Assembly (NCBI RefSeq): GCF_000974785.1 | Contig: NZ_BBWV01000003.1 | Coordinates: forward strand, 682,001 to 746,000 | Length of the DNA stretch: 64,000 nt | Source: Flavihumibacter petaseus NBRC 106054 | GTDB taxonomy: Bacteria > Bacteroidota > Bacteroidia > Chitinophagales > Chitinophagaceae | Direction: 5' to 3' | In this document: positions 8,979-16,961 of the stretch, one piece after another | Layout of the letters: every line of letters starts with the position of its first letter | Numbering within the stretch: position 1 is the stretch's first letter | Program-made: the position numbers and the translations under genes | Notes under the pieces: generated by a model | What the model saw: the letters and a program-made list of their open reading frames with translations, nothing else | The model's database searches: none | Told to the model about the DNA's origin: nothing

Positions 8979-9004
8979 CCCACCTACGCTAAAGCTTCGG
9001 TGGG
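8979..9004 (-). repeat. Hairpin next to the tRNA 3' end
   Basis: CCCACC (8979-8984) and GGTGGG (8999-9004) enclose TACGCTAAAGCTTC. There is no T run. The loop sequence resembles short dispersed intergenic repeats, but copy number cannot be judged here. Confidence 0.45.
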
Positions 9005-9010
9005 TGAGAG

Positions 9011-9095
9011 CGGAGAGAGAGGGATTCGAACCCCCGGACCTGTTACAGTCAACGGTTTTCAAGACCGCCGCATTCGACCGCTCTGCCATCTCTCC
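9011..9095 (-). tRNA. tRNA-Ser(UGA)
   Basis: An 85-nt cloverleaf on the minus strand. The acceptor stem GGAGAGA (9095-9089) pairs with TCTCTCC (9018-9012), with discriminator G at 9011 and no encoded CCA. The anticodon loop CTTGAAA gives anticodon TGA on a 5-bp stem (GCGGT/ACCGT with one G-T pair). A long variable arm, typical of class II serine tRNAs, precedes the T arm GGGTTCGAATCCC. It has its own promoter at 9101-9130. Confidence 0.96.
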
Positions 9096-9100
9096 GGGCG

Positions 9101-9130
9101 CAAAATTAGGGTTTGAAACTTTCCACCAAA
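9101..9130 (-). promoter_or_regulatory. Bacteroidota-type promoter for tRNA-Ser
   Basis: On the minus strand, TTTG (9130-9127) lies 18 bp upstream of TAATTTTG (9108-9101), matching the -33 TTTG and -7 TAnnTTTG elements of Bacteroidota. The -7 box ends five bases before the tRNA 5' end. This is the best two-element promoter in the window. Confidence 0.75.
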
Positions 9131-9242
9131 ATATTTTTTTATTTTTTACGCAAATGCCCGCCGGTACTGCGTTTCAGCGGAATGGGCCGATGCCGGGGAA
9201 GGTGGGGCGGTTAATTTAAATGATGTTTTTGTCGGATTTGGG

Positions 9243-9261
9243 GTGGCTGGTTATCAGCCAC
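9243..9261. promoter_or_regulatory. Inverted repeat upstream of the fucose operon
   Basis: GTGGCTG (9243-9249) and CAGCCAC (9255-9261) are perfect 7-bp arms around GTTAT, about 35 bases before the permease start. It may be an operator or leader hairpin; no regulator gene is in the window. Confidence 0.4.
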
Positions 9262-9296
9262 TTCACTAATTTTCACCCCGAAAATATCATCATTGC

Positions 9297-10592
9297 ATGC
9301 CAGCCAAAAACAAGTATTTAGTTCCCTTTATCCTGGTCACCAGCCTCTTCTTCCTGTGGGCCTTCCTGCACAATATCAACCCGATATTGATCCCCCACCT
9401 CAAGAAAGCCTGCCAGCTCAACGACACCCAATCCGCCCTGATTGACTTTGCCGTGTACATGGGCTATTTCACCATTGCCCTGCCTGCCGGCTGGTTCATG
9501 AAGAAATATGGTTATAAAAACGGTATCCTGTTCGGCCTCCTGCTGTATGGCGTTGGAGCCTTGCTGTTTCTGCCCGCAGCAGGCATCAGGAGCTTTCCGT
9601 TTTTTCTCTTCGCACTGTTCGTGATTGCCAGCGGTGCTACTTTCCTGGAAACCATTGCCAATCCCTATATCACCAAACTCGGGGAGCCCAGCACCGCCGC
9701 ACAACGCCTCAACTTCGCGCAATCCTTTAATGGTGTCGGTGCTTTTGTTGCGCCCATCATCGGCGGTAAATTTATTTTCTCAGGAATCGAACACTCCAAA
9801 GAAGAACTGGCGAACATGCAGGCCAACGGCACCCTCGGCGCCTACCTGCAAACAGAAGCGAATACGGTCCGAATGCCGTATCTCGTAATAGGTATTCTTG
9901 TATTTGTGCTGATCGGGCTTTTCTTCATGGCGCATTTGCCGGAAGGCGAGAATGGCAATGGCAACAAAGCCGGTGGAAGCAGCGATGGGCATCACGACCA
10001 TTCCGTTTCCGGATTTAGCCTGGCCGTACTGAAAAATAAACAGGTTTCCATGGCCGTGCTGGCGCAGTGCTTTTATGTTGGCGCACAGGTTTGTGTGGGA
10101 AGCTTCTTTGTGCGGTACTCCGCCTACGTGGTGAGCCTGCCTGAAAAAGATGCCGCCCAGTATTTATCGATCGCCATGATCGGGTTCATGATCGGCCGGT
10201 TTACCGGTACCTTCTTCATGCGGTATGTAAAACCGGCAACACTGCTGTTGATCTATGCCACTATCAGTATGGCGCTGCTGGCTTTGGCGCTGACCGTAAA
10301 AGGCAACGCTGCTGTGTATTGTCTTATGGCTGTTCCGTTCTTCATGTCCATCATGTTCCCGACAATCTTTGCGCTGGGCATCGACGGACTGGGTGGTGAG
10401 TCACAAATGGCTTCGTCCCTGTTGGTGATGTCCATCGTGGGTGGTGCTATTTTCCCACTGATCATGGGACAGGTATCTGACCTGACAGGAGGAAATATCC
10501 AGCTGGCTTATATCGTGCCCCTGATTTGCTTCGGCGTGGTCGCGTGGTTTGCGCTCAGTCAACAAAAAAAGCCCGTTCTGGCAACTGCGTAA
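9297..10592 (+). CDS. fucP: L-fucose:H+ symporter (MFS permease)
   Basis: 431 residues with twelve hydrophobic segments of the FHS/FucP branch of the major facilitator superfamily. The N-terminal FFLWAFLHNINPILIPHLKK matches the FucP-specific start, and LETIANPYITKLGEP and NFAQSFNGVGAFVAPIIGG are characteristic loops of the family. A hydrophilic His/Gly-rich linker (about residues 218-238) separates the two six-helix halves. It imports L-fucose, or a related sugar, with protons across the inner membrane. It is the first gene of a same-strand operon encoding the whole oxidative L-fucose pathway, which supports fucose as the substrate. Genes 2-6 follow with small gaps. Confidence 0.88.
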   Translation: MPAKNKYLVPFILVTSLFFLWAFLHNINPILIPHLKKACQLNDTQSALIDFAVYMGYFTIALPAGWFMKKYGYKNGILFGLLLYGVGALLFLPAAGIRSFPFFLFALFVIASGATFLETIANPYITKLGEPSTAAQRLNFAQSFNGVGAFVAPIIGGKFIFSGIEHSKEELANMQANGTLGAYLQTEANTVRMPYLVIGILVFVLIGLFFMAHLPEGENGNGNKAGGSSDGHHDHSVSGFSLAVLKNKQVSMAVLAQCFYVGAQVCVGSFFVRYSAYVVSLPEKDAAQYLSIAMIGFMIGRFTGTFFMRYVKPATLLLIYATISMALLALALTVKGNAAVYCLMAVPFFMSIMFPTIFALGIDGLGGESQMASSLLVMSIVGGAIFPLIMGQVSDLTGGNIQLAYIVPLICFGVVAWFALSQQKKPVLATA

Positions 10593-10628
10593 CAACTAAA
10601 CTCATAAACAGATAAACAACTAAACATA
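10591..10628. repeat. Intergenic AAC/TAAAC repeat
   Basis: The gap between the permease and the first dehydrogenase consists of AACAACTAAACTCATAAAC-like short units. The same motif family recurs at 24178-24205, 40378-40413 and, inverted, 40489-40514. Confidence 0.5.
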
Positions 10629-10630
10629 CG

Positions 10631-11395
10631 ATGTTCAGTTATAAGAATAAGATAGCGGTCATCACCGGGGGCGCTTCAGGTATCGGTAAATCCGCCACAC
10701 TGGCTTTTGCCCGCCAGGGCGCCAGTGTTCATGTGATCGAAGTGAATGATGCCAATGTGGCTGCGCTGAAAGAAGAAATGGCAAAAGAAGGTTTGAGTGT
10801 GGAAGCCCATATCGGCGATGTGTCTGACCAGCAGAAAATGATCAGCATTTTCAATGGCATCGGCAAGCTGGATGTACTCGTGAACAATGCCGGCGTTTCC
10901 CATATCGGCAAAGTGACCACTACCACAACGGCTGATTTTGACCGCCTGTTTAACGTGAATGTAAAAGGCGTCTACAACTGCCTGTATGCAGCGATCCCGT
11001 TGATGCAGGAGGGTGGCGGCGGCGCTATTCTCAACCTCTGCAGCATCGCTGCCTGGGTAGGCCTCGCAGACCGTTTTGCCTATTCTATGACCAAAGGCGC
11101 GGTCTATGCCATGACCATTTCAGCCGCGAAAGATTACCTGGCCGACAAGATCCGCGTCAACAGCATTTCGCCCGCCCGCGTGCATACCCCCTTCGTAGAT
11201 GGTTTCCTCGCGAAGAACTATGCCGGCCGGGAAGCGGAAATGTTCGAAAAACTGGCGAAATCCCAACCGATCGGCCGCATGGCCAAACCCGACGAAATCG
11301 CCAACCTCATGGTCTACCTTTGCTCGGATGAAGCGTCTTTCATCACAGGCACCGATTACCCTATCGATGGCGGTTTTCTGACACTGAATACCTGA
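10631..11395 (+). CDS. SDR oxidoreductase, probable 2-keto-3-deoxy-L-fuconate dehydrogenase
   Basis: 254 residues, a classical short-chain dehydrogenase: TGGASGIGKSATLAFA nucleotide-binding loop near the N-terminus, NNAG at about residue 87, and the catalytic YSMTK (YxxxK) near residue 150, with the C-terminal ITGTDYPIDGG substrate-loop end. It sits between the fucose permease and the FAH-family hydrolase. In the known non-phosphorylative pathway an SDR oxidises 2-keto-3-deoxy-L-fuconate to the 2,4-diketo acid, which the next gene product cleaves, so that role is assigned by context. The alternative is that this gene encodes the L-fucose dehydrogenase and the second SDR of the operon the later step. 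Confidence 0.82.
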   Translation: MFSYKNKIAVITGGASGIGKSATLAFARQGASVHVIEVNDANVAALKEEMAKEGLSVEAHIGDVSDQQKMISIFNGIGKLDVLVNNAGVSHIGKVTTTTTADFDRLFNVNVKGVYNCLYAAIPLMQEGGGGAILNLCSIAAWVGLADRFAYSMTKGAVYAMTISAAKDYLADKIRVNSISPARVHTPFVDGFLAKNYAGREAEMFEKLAKSQPIGRMAKPDEIANLMVYLCSDEASFITGTDYPIDGGFLTLNT

Positions 11396-11442
11396 TCGCT
11401 CTGATATTATAGCAAGGCATAAACCAACAGAAATTTTTTATC

Positions 11443-12300
11443 ATGAAACTGATCCGATTCGGCGAACCCGGCAAAGAAAAACCCGGTGTTCACATTGACG
11501 GCAAAAACTTTGATGTATCCGGGTTTATCCAGGATTACAATGAACAGTTCTTTGAAGAAGGCGGACTCGAAAATCTCGCCCGCATGCTGGTGAAGTACGG
11601 CAGTGATCTTCCTGTGATCCCCAACGGCGCCCGCCTGGGTAGTCCTGTTGCACGCCCCTCCAAGATCGTGTGCATCGGGCTCAACTATGCGCTCCATGCC
11701 AAAGAAACCAACGCAAAAACGCCGTCTGAACCGGTGATCTTTCTGAAATCCACCACGGCCCTCATTGGACCCAATGACCAGGTAACGATCCCGAAAGATT
11801 CTGTGAAGACCGACTGGGAAGTCGAACTCGCCATCGTGATCGGTAAGAAAGCTTCCTATGTGGAAGAAGCTGAGGCGTTGCAATATGTTGCCGGTTATAC
11901 CCTGCACAATGATATCAGTGAAAGGGAATACCAGCTGGAAAGAAACGGTACCTGGGACAAAGGAAAAGGCTGCGATACGTTCGCCCCGATCGGTCCATGG
12001 CTCGTTACGCCGGATGAAATTCCTGATATCCACCAACTGCGTTTGTGGCTCACCGTGAATGGTGAAAAGATGCAGGATGGTAACACGAACGATTTCATCT
12101 TCAACATCCCGCACGTGATCGCTTATACGAGCCGTTTCATGACCCTGCTTCCCGGTGATATCATTTCTACCGGAACACCTGCCGGTGTTGCGTTGGGCAT
12201 GGCTACGCCGCGCTACCTGAAACCCGGTGATGAAATGGAACTCGGCATCGATCACCTCGGATCTTCCAAACAAACCTGTATCGCTTATGCGGCGCGTTGA
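11443..12300 (+). CDS. FAH-family hydrolase, probable 2,4-diketo-3-deoxy-L-fuconate hydrolase
   Basis: 285 residues of the fumarylacetoacetate hydrolase family. The conserved core is visible: CIGLNYALHAKETN, EPVIFLKSTTALIGPND, DWEVELAIVIGKKA with the metal-binding acidic residues, GYTLHNDISEREYQ, and the C-terminal IISTGTPAGVALGM. In the oxidative L-fucose or L-rhamnose pathway such an enzyme cleaves the diketo acid to pyruvate and L-lactate. The N-terminal domain (about 60 residues) is short, as in the acylpyruvase branch. It ends overlapping the lactonase gene by 14 bases, a sign of translational coupling. Confidence 0.87.
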   Translation: MKLIRFGEPGKEKPGVHIDGKNFDVSGFIQDYNEQFFEEGGLENLARMLVKYGSDLPVIPNGARLGSPVARPSKIVCIGLNYALHAKETNAKTPSEPVIFLKSTTALIGPNDQVTIPKDSVKTDWEVELAIVIGKKASYVEEAEALQYVAGYTLHNDISEREYQLERNGTWDKGKGCDTFAPIGPWLVTPDEIPDIHQLRLWLTVNGEKMQDGNTNDFIFNIPHVIAYTSRFMTLLPGDIISTGTPAGVALGMATPRYLKPGDEMELGIDHLGSSKQTCIAYAAR

Positions 12301-13108
12301 TGCCCATAATCATTTCTGGCAGTACGATCCCGTACGCGATGCCTGGATCGATGATTCGATGCAGGTTATCCGGCGAAACTTTTTCCCGGACGACCTTGCA
12401 CCCCTGCTCGAAGCCAATGGCTTTGAAGGCTGCGTAGCCGTGCAGGCGGATCAGTCCGATACAGAAACGAAATTTCTGCTGGACCTCGCCGCGTCGGCGC
12501 CCTTTGTAAAAGGCGTTGTGGGCTGGACGGATCTCCGGGCCCCATTTGTGGAAGATCAACTGGACAAATACCGCGACCAGCCCTTACTCAAAGGGTTCCG
12601 CCATATCCTACAGGGAGAGCTTAATCGCTGCGGCATGCTGCAACCGGCATTCCTGAATGGTATCGCCGCTTTGGGAAAGAAGGGATATACTTATGATATC
12701 CTCATTTTTCCCGACCAGTTGCCGTTTGCCGCAACGCTCTGCGGCAAATTCAGCAACCAGGCTTTCATCATCGATCACGGCGCCAAGCCTTATATCCGGA
12801 AAGGGGAAATGGATCAATGGAAAAAAGACATGCAGGCCTTCCGTAAAATGGATCACGTATACTGCAAAGTATCGGGGCTCGCTACAGAGGCCGATTGGAC
12901 CAGCTGGACGCCACAGCAGATCCGTCCCTATATCGATACCCTCGTGGAAACATTTGGTATCAGCCGGCTGGTATTCGGATCGGACTGGCCCGTGAGCCTG
13001 CTGGCCGGAAGCTATGAAAGGACCGTTTCCCTGGTGGCAGATTGTTTCAGCGCATCCGAGCAGGAAGCCGTTTTCAGTACCAATGCCCGTCAATTTTATA
13101 AACTCTGA
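12287..13108 (+). CDS. Amidohydrolase, probable L-fucono-1,5-lactonase
   Basis: 273 residues from the ATG at 12287, which puts the metal-binding RVDAHNHFWQYD right at the N-terminus as in the family; an upstream in-frame start at 12227 lies inside the preceding gene and is rejected. Other motifs of the amidohydrolase-2 (lactonase) group are GFRHILQGE, FIIDHGAKP and the C-terminal LVFGSDWPVS with its catalytic Asp. It would hydrolyse L-fucono-1,5-lactone to L-fuconate. It overlaps the FAH gene by 14 bases and ends two bases before the next SDR, so the operon is tightly coupled here. Confidence 0.85.
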   Translation: MRRVDAHNHFWQYDPVRDAWIDDSMQVIRRNFFPDDLAPLLEANGFEGCVAVQADQSDTETKFLLDLAASAPFVKGVVGWTDLRAPFVEDQLDKYRDQPLLKGFRHILQGELNRCGMLQPAFLNGIAALGKKGYTYDILIFPDQLPFAATLCGKFSNQAFIIDHGAKPYIRKGEMDQWKKDMQAFRKMDHVYCKVSGLATEADWTSWTPQQIRPYIDTLVETFGISRLVFGSDWPVSLLAGSYERTVSLVADCFSASEQEAVFSTNARQFYKL

Positions 13109-13110
13109 AC

Positions 13111-13896
13111 ATGGATCTCCAATTAAAAGATAAAGTCATACTCGTAACCGGCGGTGCCAAGGGCATCGGCGAAGGCATCGTTCGTGTACTCGCGCAGGAA
13201 GGTGCGATCCCCGTGATCATTGGCAGGGATGTAAAAGATAATTCCAACCTGGTGAAGCAACTGGAAGCAAAAGGCCAGCAGGCTTTCCAGGTGGCGGCGG
13301 AACTGAACGATCCCGCCAATTGTGAAAAAGCAATCAAGGCTGTCGTAGGGCAATTCGGACGTATCGATGGTCTCGTGAACAATGCCGGCAAAAATGATGG
13401 TGTTGGCCTCGAGCATGGATCCTATACCGGTTTCATGGAATCATTGCACCGCAACCTGGTCCATTATTACCTGATGGCGCATTTTGCGTTACCGTATCTC
13501 AAGAAATCCAAAGGTCATATTGTGAACATCAGTTCCAAGACTGCAGAAACGGGACAGGGGAATACTTCCGCCTATGCAGCCAGCAATGGTGGCCGCAATG
13601 CGCTTACCCGCGAGTGGGCAGTTGAACTGTTGCCTTATGGCATCCGGGTGAACTGCATCATCGTAGCGGAATGCTGGACGCCGCAATATGAAACCTGGAT
13701 CCAGACCCTGCCGGATCCTGCTGCCAAACTGGCCAGCATCAATGCCAGGATACCTTTTGAAAACCGCATGACCACGGCAGAAGAGATTGCCAATACCACG
13801 GCCTTCCTGCTGTCGGAAAGGTCCAGCCACACAACGGGCCAGCTCATCCATGTGGATGGCGGCTACGTGCACCTCGATCCTATCATTCAAGACTAA
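13111..13896 (+). CDS. SDR oxidoreductase, probable L-fucose 1-dehydrogenase, with Asn at the catalytic Lys position
   Basis: 261 residues. The dinucleotide-binding loop is TGGAKGIGEG, NNAGKNDGVG follows near residue 91, ISSKTAETGQ supplies the Ser, and the catalytic Tyr is at about 155 in YAASNGGRN. By normal alignment the SDR YxxxK motif reads YAASN here (codon AAT), so the catalytic Lys is replaced by Asn. The protein ends in the usual TTGQLIHVDGGYVHLDP. As the second SDR of the operon, next to the lactonase that would use its product, it is the best candidate for oxidation of L-fucose to the lactone. The Asn may be a subgroup feature or require a different proton relay. Confidence 0.78.
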   Translation: MDLQLKDKVILVTGGAKGIGEGIVRVLAQEGAIPVIIGRDVKDNSNLVKQLEAKGQQAFQVAAELNDPANCEKAIKAVVGQFGRIDGLVNNAGKNDGVGLEHGSYTGFMESLHRNLVHYYLMAHFALPYLKKSKGHIVNISSKTAETGQGNTSAYAASNGGRNALTREWAVELLPYGIRVNCIIVAECWTPQYETWIQTLPDPAAKLASINARIPFENRMTTAEEIANTTAFLLSERSSHTTGQLIHVDGGYVHLDPIIQD

Positions 13897-13900
13897 GTAC

Positions 13901-15538
13901 ATGTCCCAACCAACTATACAAATTCACCCCAACGACAACCTGCTGGTGGCCCTGCAAAATCTGAAGGCAGGAACTGTCATCACCTGGAACGGGAACGCCA
14001 TCACACTCAGGGATGACGTACCGGCAAAACATAAATTAACGATTACAGACCTCGCGCCCGGCGATCCCGTGCTTATGTACGGCGTTACTGTCGGCAAAGC
14101 GATCGTCAATATTCCGCAGGGCGGATTGATCACTACTGAAAATATCCGTCACGCTGCTGATCCCTTTGACTATCGCGGCAGCGACTATCACTGGACTGCT
14201 CCTGACGTATCGGCGTTTGCCAACCGCAGCTTCAATGGTTATCACCGCAGTGACGGCAGAGTGGGAACTGCCAATTACTGGCTGTTCATTCCCACCGTAT
14301 TCTGTGAGAACCGTAACCTCGATGTGATCAAGGAAGCATTGGTGAATGAACTGGGCTACGGGGTAACGGACCAGTATAAACGCTATACGCATCAGCTGGC
14401 GGATGCGATCCGCCAGGGAGACAGCCTGAGCACCATTTCCTTCCAGCCGGGCAAACCTAAACAGGACCGCCTGTTCAAACATGTGGATGGCATCAAATTC
14501 CTGAACCACGATGGTGGGTGTGGCGGGATCCGGCAGGATTCGGAGATCCTCGGCAAGCTGCTGGCGGCCTATGCCAATCATCCCAACGTGGGTGGCATTA
14601 CCGTGCTGAGTCTCGGTTGCCAGCACCTGCAGACCCGCGATTTCCTGGAAGAGCTGAAAACATTGAACCCGGCTTTCGACAAGCCGCTATACGTATTCGA
14701 GCAACAGGAATCAGAAAGCGAACCACAACTCATTACTTCGGCGATCCGCCAGACTTTTGAAGGATTGCAGGAGATCAATAAGCAGCAACGCGAGCCAGCT
14801 CCTTTATCAAAGTTGACCATCGGCGTGAAATGCGGTGGGAGCGATGGCTTCAGTGGTATATCGGCAAACCCTGCCGTGGGCTATTGTTCCGATCTGCTGG
14901 CAGCATTGGGCGGCACGGTACTGCTGGCGGAGTTTCCGGAACTCTGCGGTGCCGAACAGGACCTGATCGATCGTGCGGTGGATGAACCCACAGCCCGGAA
15001 ATTCATCCGGCTGATGAAAAGCTACGATGCGCTTGCGCACCAGGCGGGTTCGGGGTTCTTTATGAATCCGAGTCCCGGTAACATCCGCGACGGCCTCATT
15101 ACTGACGCCATCAAAAGCGCAGGTGCAGCCAAGAAAGGTGGCCATTCGCCTGTAACTGATGTTTTGGATTACACGGAACAGGCTTCCCGGCCCGGACTCA
15201 ACCTGGTGTGCACACCGGGCAATGATGTGGAGGCCACTACCGGCAAGGCCGCCGCAGGCGCTACTATTATCCTGTTTACAACCGGATTGGGTACGCCTAC
15301 CGGTAACCCGGTTTGTCCCACTGTCAAGATCAGCACCAATACGCCGCTTGCCCGCCGGATGCCGGACATTATCGATATCGATACGGGAGCCATTATCACG
15401 GGAGAGAAGACGATCCAGCAGATGGGAGAAGAAATCCTGGAATATTGTATTTCGGTAGCGAACGGGGAAGTGATACCGAAGGCGGTGCAGCTGAACCAGG
15501 ATGACTTTATTCCCTGGAAGAGAGGGGTGAGTTTGTAG
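13901..15538 (+). CDS. UxaA-family dehydratase, probable L-fuconate dehydratase
   Basis: 545 residues from the ATG at 13901 (MSQPTIQIHPNDNLL); the in-frame extension back to 13787 lies inside the preceding SDR and is rejected. The N-terminus (to about residue 90) is a SAF domain; the rest matches altronate/galactarate dehydratase: GTANYWLFIPTVFCENRN, HDGGCGGIRQD and GVKCGGSDGFSGISANPA contain the conserved Cys and Gly residues. UxaA enzymes dehydrate sugar acids using iron. In this operon the expected substrate is L-fuconate, giving 2-keto-3-deoxy-L-fuconate, instead of the enolase-type dehydratase used in Xanthomonas. It is the last gene of the operon. Confidence 0.87.
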   Translation: MSQPTIQIHPNDNLLVALQNLKAGTVITWNGNAITLRDDVPAKHKLTITDLAPGDPVLMYGVTVGKAIVNIPQGGLITTENIRHAADPFDYRGSDYHWTAPDVSAFANRSFNGYHRSDGRVGTANYWLFIPTVFCENRNLDVIKEALVNELGYGVTDQYKRYTHQLADAIRQGDSLSTISFQPGKPKQDRLFKHVDGIKFLNHDGGCGGIRQDSEILGKLLAAYANHPNVGGITVLSLGCQHLQTRDFLEELKTLNPAFDKPLYVFEQQESESEPQLITSAIRQTFEGLQEINKQQREPAPLSKLTIGVKCGGSDGFSGISANPAVGYCSDLLAALGGTVLLAEFPELCGAEQDLIDRAVDEPTARKFIRLMKSYDALAHQAGSGFFMNPSPGNIRDGLITDAIKSAGAAKKGGHSPVTDVLDYTEQASRPGLNLVCTPGNDVEATTGKAAAGATIILFTTGLGTPTGNPVCPTVKISTNTPLARRMPDIIDIDTGAIITGEKTIQQMGEEILEYCISVANGEVIPKAVQLNQDDFIPWKRGVSL

Positions 15539-15562
15539 CGGAAGGTTTGAAGTCTGCGGTTT

Positions 15563-15600
15563 GGGGTTTGGAGTTGGGTTTGAGGTCAACTCCAAACCTC
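15563..15600 (+). terminator. Hairpin after the fucose operon, within a GTTTG repeat
   Basis: GGTTTGGAGTT (15565-15575) and AACTCCAAACC (15588-15598) form an 11-bp perfect stem 24 bases after the dehydratase stop. The following T run is poor (ATTTT), so termination is plausible but unproven. The arm belongs to the GTTTG-rich intergenic repeat family. Confidence 0.45.
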
Positions 15601-15709
15601 ATTTTCCGGTTCCGGACCTTTTTGGCCTAAACGCGGGATAATGATGGGATATCCCCAGCGGAATTTAGAAAATCAGCGAAAAATGCTGAACTTTCTCCAA
15701 ACCCAAAAC

Positions 15710-16498
15710 ATGAGCAAGTCTGCACTCTTTGACATGCCGGCTCCCCTCATAGCCATCGTCATATTTGTCCTGATTTTCATAGCCAACGGAACAGGTTTTC
15801 GATACCGGAAATCCAGGTTAAGAAGAAATAAGGAAAATGAAGATGAGGGTGAAGGGCTGGGAACAGTAGAAAGTTCAATGCTGGGCCTGATGGCGTTGAT
15901 CATGGGCTTCACGTTCAGTATGGCTGCTTCCAAATTTGAAGCCCGCCGGCAGATCGTAGTGGAAGAAGCCAATAACATAGGGACAGCCTTACTCCGTTGT
16001 GATATGTATCCTGATAGCGTCCGTAATTTGCTGCGCGCTCATTTCAAAGACTACCTCGATACAAGGATTGCGTATTATGAAGCAAGGGATGATGATGACA
16101 AAATCAGGACAACCCTGGATCAGACCGCTGATCATTTCAAAAGGATCTGGCAGATAGCGTCATCATTCACCCATGATCCTCGCTTTCTCATCTCATCAGC
16201 TCAGATGATCCCTGCATTGAATAACATGACGGATATTGTCTCCACCCGTGAGGCCTCCCGGGTGGCGAAAGTGCCCCCAATCATCCTGATCCTGCTGCTG
16301 GTATTGACTTTGGGATCTTCCTTCCTGCTGGGCTACGGAACAAAAACCAAACAGCGAAATGATGTCATGATTTTTGGGTTTACGTTGCTGACAACAATGG
16401 TTTTGTACCTGATCATTGAGCTGGACAGGCCAAGACGCGGAATCCTTACCCTTGATGCTGCCGAAAAAATGATTGTGGATCTCAGGAAGGGGTTGTGA
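15710..16498 (+). CDS. DUF4239-like (bestrophin-like) membrane protein
   Basis: 262 residues from the ATG at 15710; longer starts exist at 15683 and 15641 but add no membrane or signal features. Four hydrophobic segments are visible: LIAIVIFVLIFIANGTGF near the start, SMLGLMALIMGFTFSMAA around residue 60, and a pair near the C-terminus (PPIILILLLVLTLGSSFLLG, MIFGFTLLTTMVLYLIIEL). Between them lies a charged helical domain with EEANNIGTALLRCDMYP, typical of DUF4239 proteins related in fold to bestrophin channels. Ion-channel activity is only a hypothesis. It stands alone, 170 bases after the fucose operon. Confidence 0.7.
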   Translation: MSKSALFDMPAPLIAIVIFVLIFIANGTGFRYRKSRLRRNKENEDEGEGLGTVESSMLGLMALIMGFTFSMAASKFEARRQIVVEEANNIGTALLRCDMYPDSVRNLLRAHFKDYLDTRIAYYEARDDDDKIRTTLDQTADHFKRIWQIASSFTHDPRFLISSAQMIPALNNMTDIVSTREASRVAKVPPIILILLLVLTLGSSFLLGYGTKTKQRNDVMIFGFTLLTTMVLYLIIELDRPRRGILTLDAAEKMIVDLRKGL

Positions 16499-16961
16499 TG
16501 AGTAAGGTTTGCAGTTTGCGGTCTGTGGTTTGAGAGTTGGTTGCCTGAAAGAAAAATCAGGACAGACATGAACAAACGAGATATGGTACTTCTTTTCTAA
16601 AAAAAGGACAATTCATTAAACTGAGTGAAATGAGCCACCACACTGAGTTTCAGAAGCGTATGTGTATTATTCGTTTAAATGCCGTTTCCTTAAACGGTAA
16701 ATTGTTAATGTAATAATGATAGCCGTGAAACTTTCAAACATGAAGCTTATTTCCCGCCTGGCTTGATAATCTTTTTTGACTCTTGAGCGCCATTTACGAG
16801 TGCCCGCGTTGGCAAACGTTTAGTTTTGTGAAATGTAGTGTGGTGGCTCATTTCACTCAGTTTTATGAATTGCTCTATTTTGAAAAGAGGATATATCCCG
16901 TTATATTTTGCCAGACAGCAGTAACTTCAGAGCGTAGACTTCATTAACTACGATCAGCCAT
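16499..16961. other. Gene-free stretch carrying an inverted-repeat element
   Basis: No gene on either strand. It begins with a GTTTG-type repeat (16505-16540) and is otherwise filled by the MITE-like element listed separately. Composition is AT-richer than the neighbouring genes. Confidence 0.7.
16609..16872. mobile_element. MITE-like element with 36-bp terminal inverted repeats
   Basis: The left arm 16609-16644 and the right arm 16837-16872 are inverted copies matching at 35 of 36 positions, sharing GAGTGAAATGAGCCACCACA. Weaker inverted similarity extends outward to about 16591 and 16888 and inward by some 10 bases. The 192-bp interior holds no ORF but contains a small stem CGTTTAA/TTAAACG. 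This suits a non-autonomous transposon or a solo pair of IS ends; no clear target duplication is visible and no transposase is in the window. Confidence 0.6.

Noticed and set aside
13787-13900. N-terminal extension of the UxaA gene
   Set aside because: Lies inside the preceding SDR gene in another frame and lacks family similarity.
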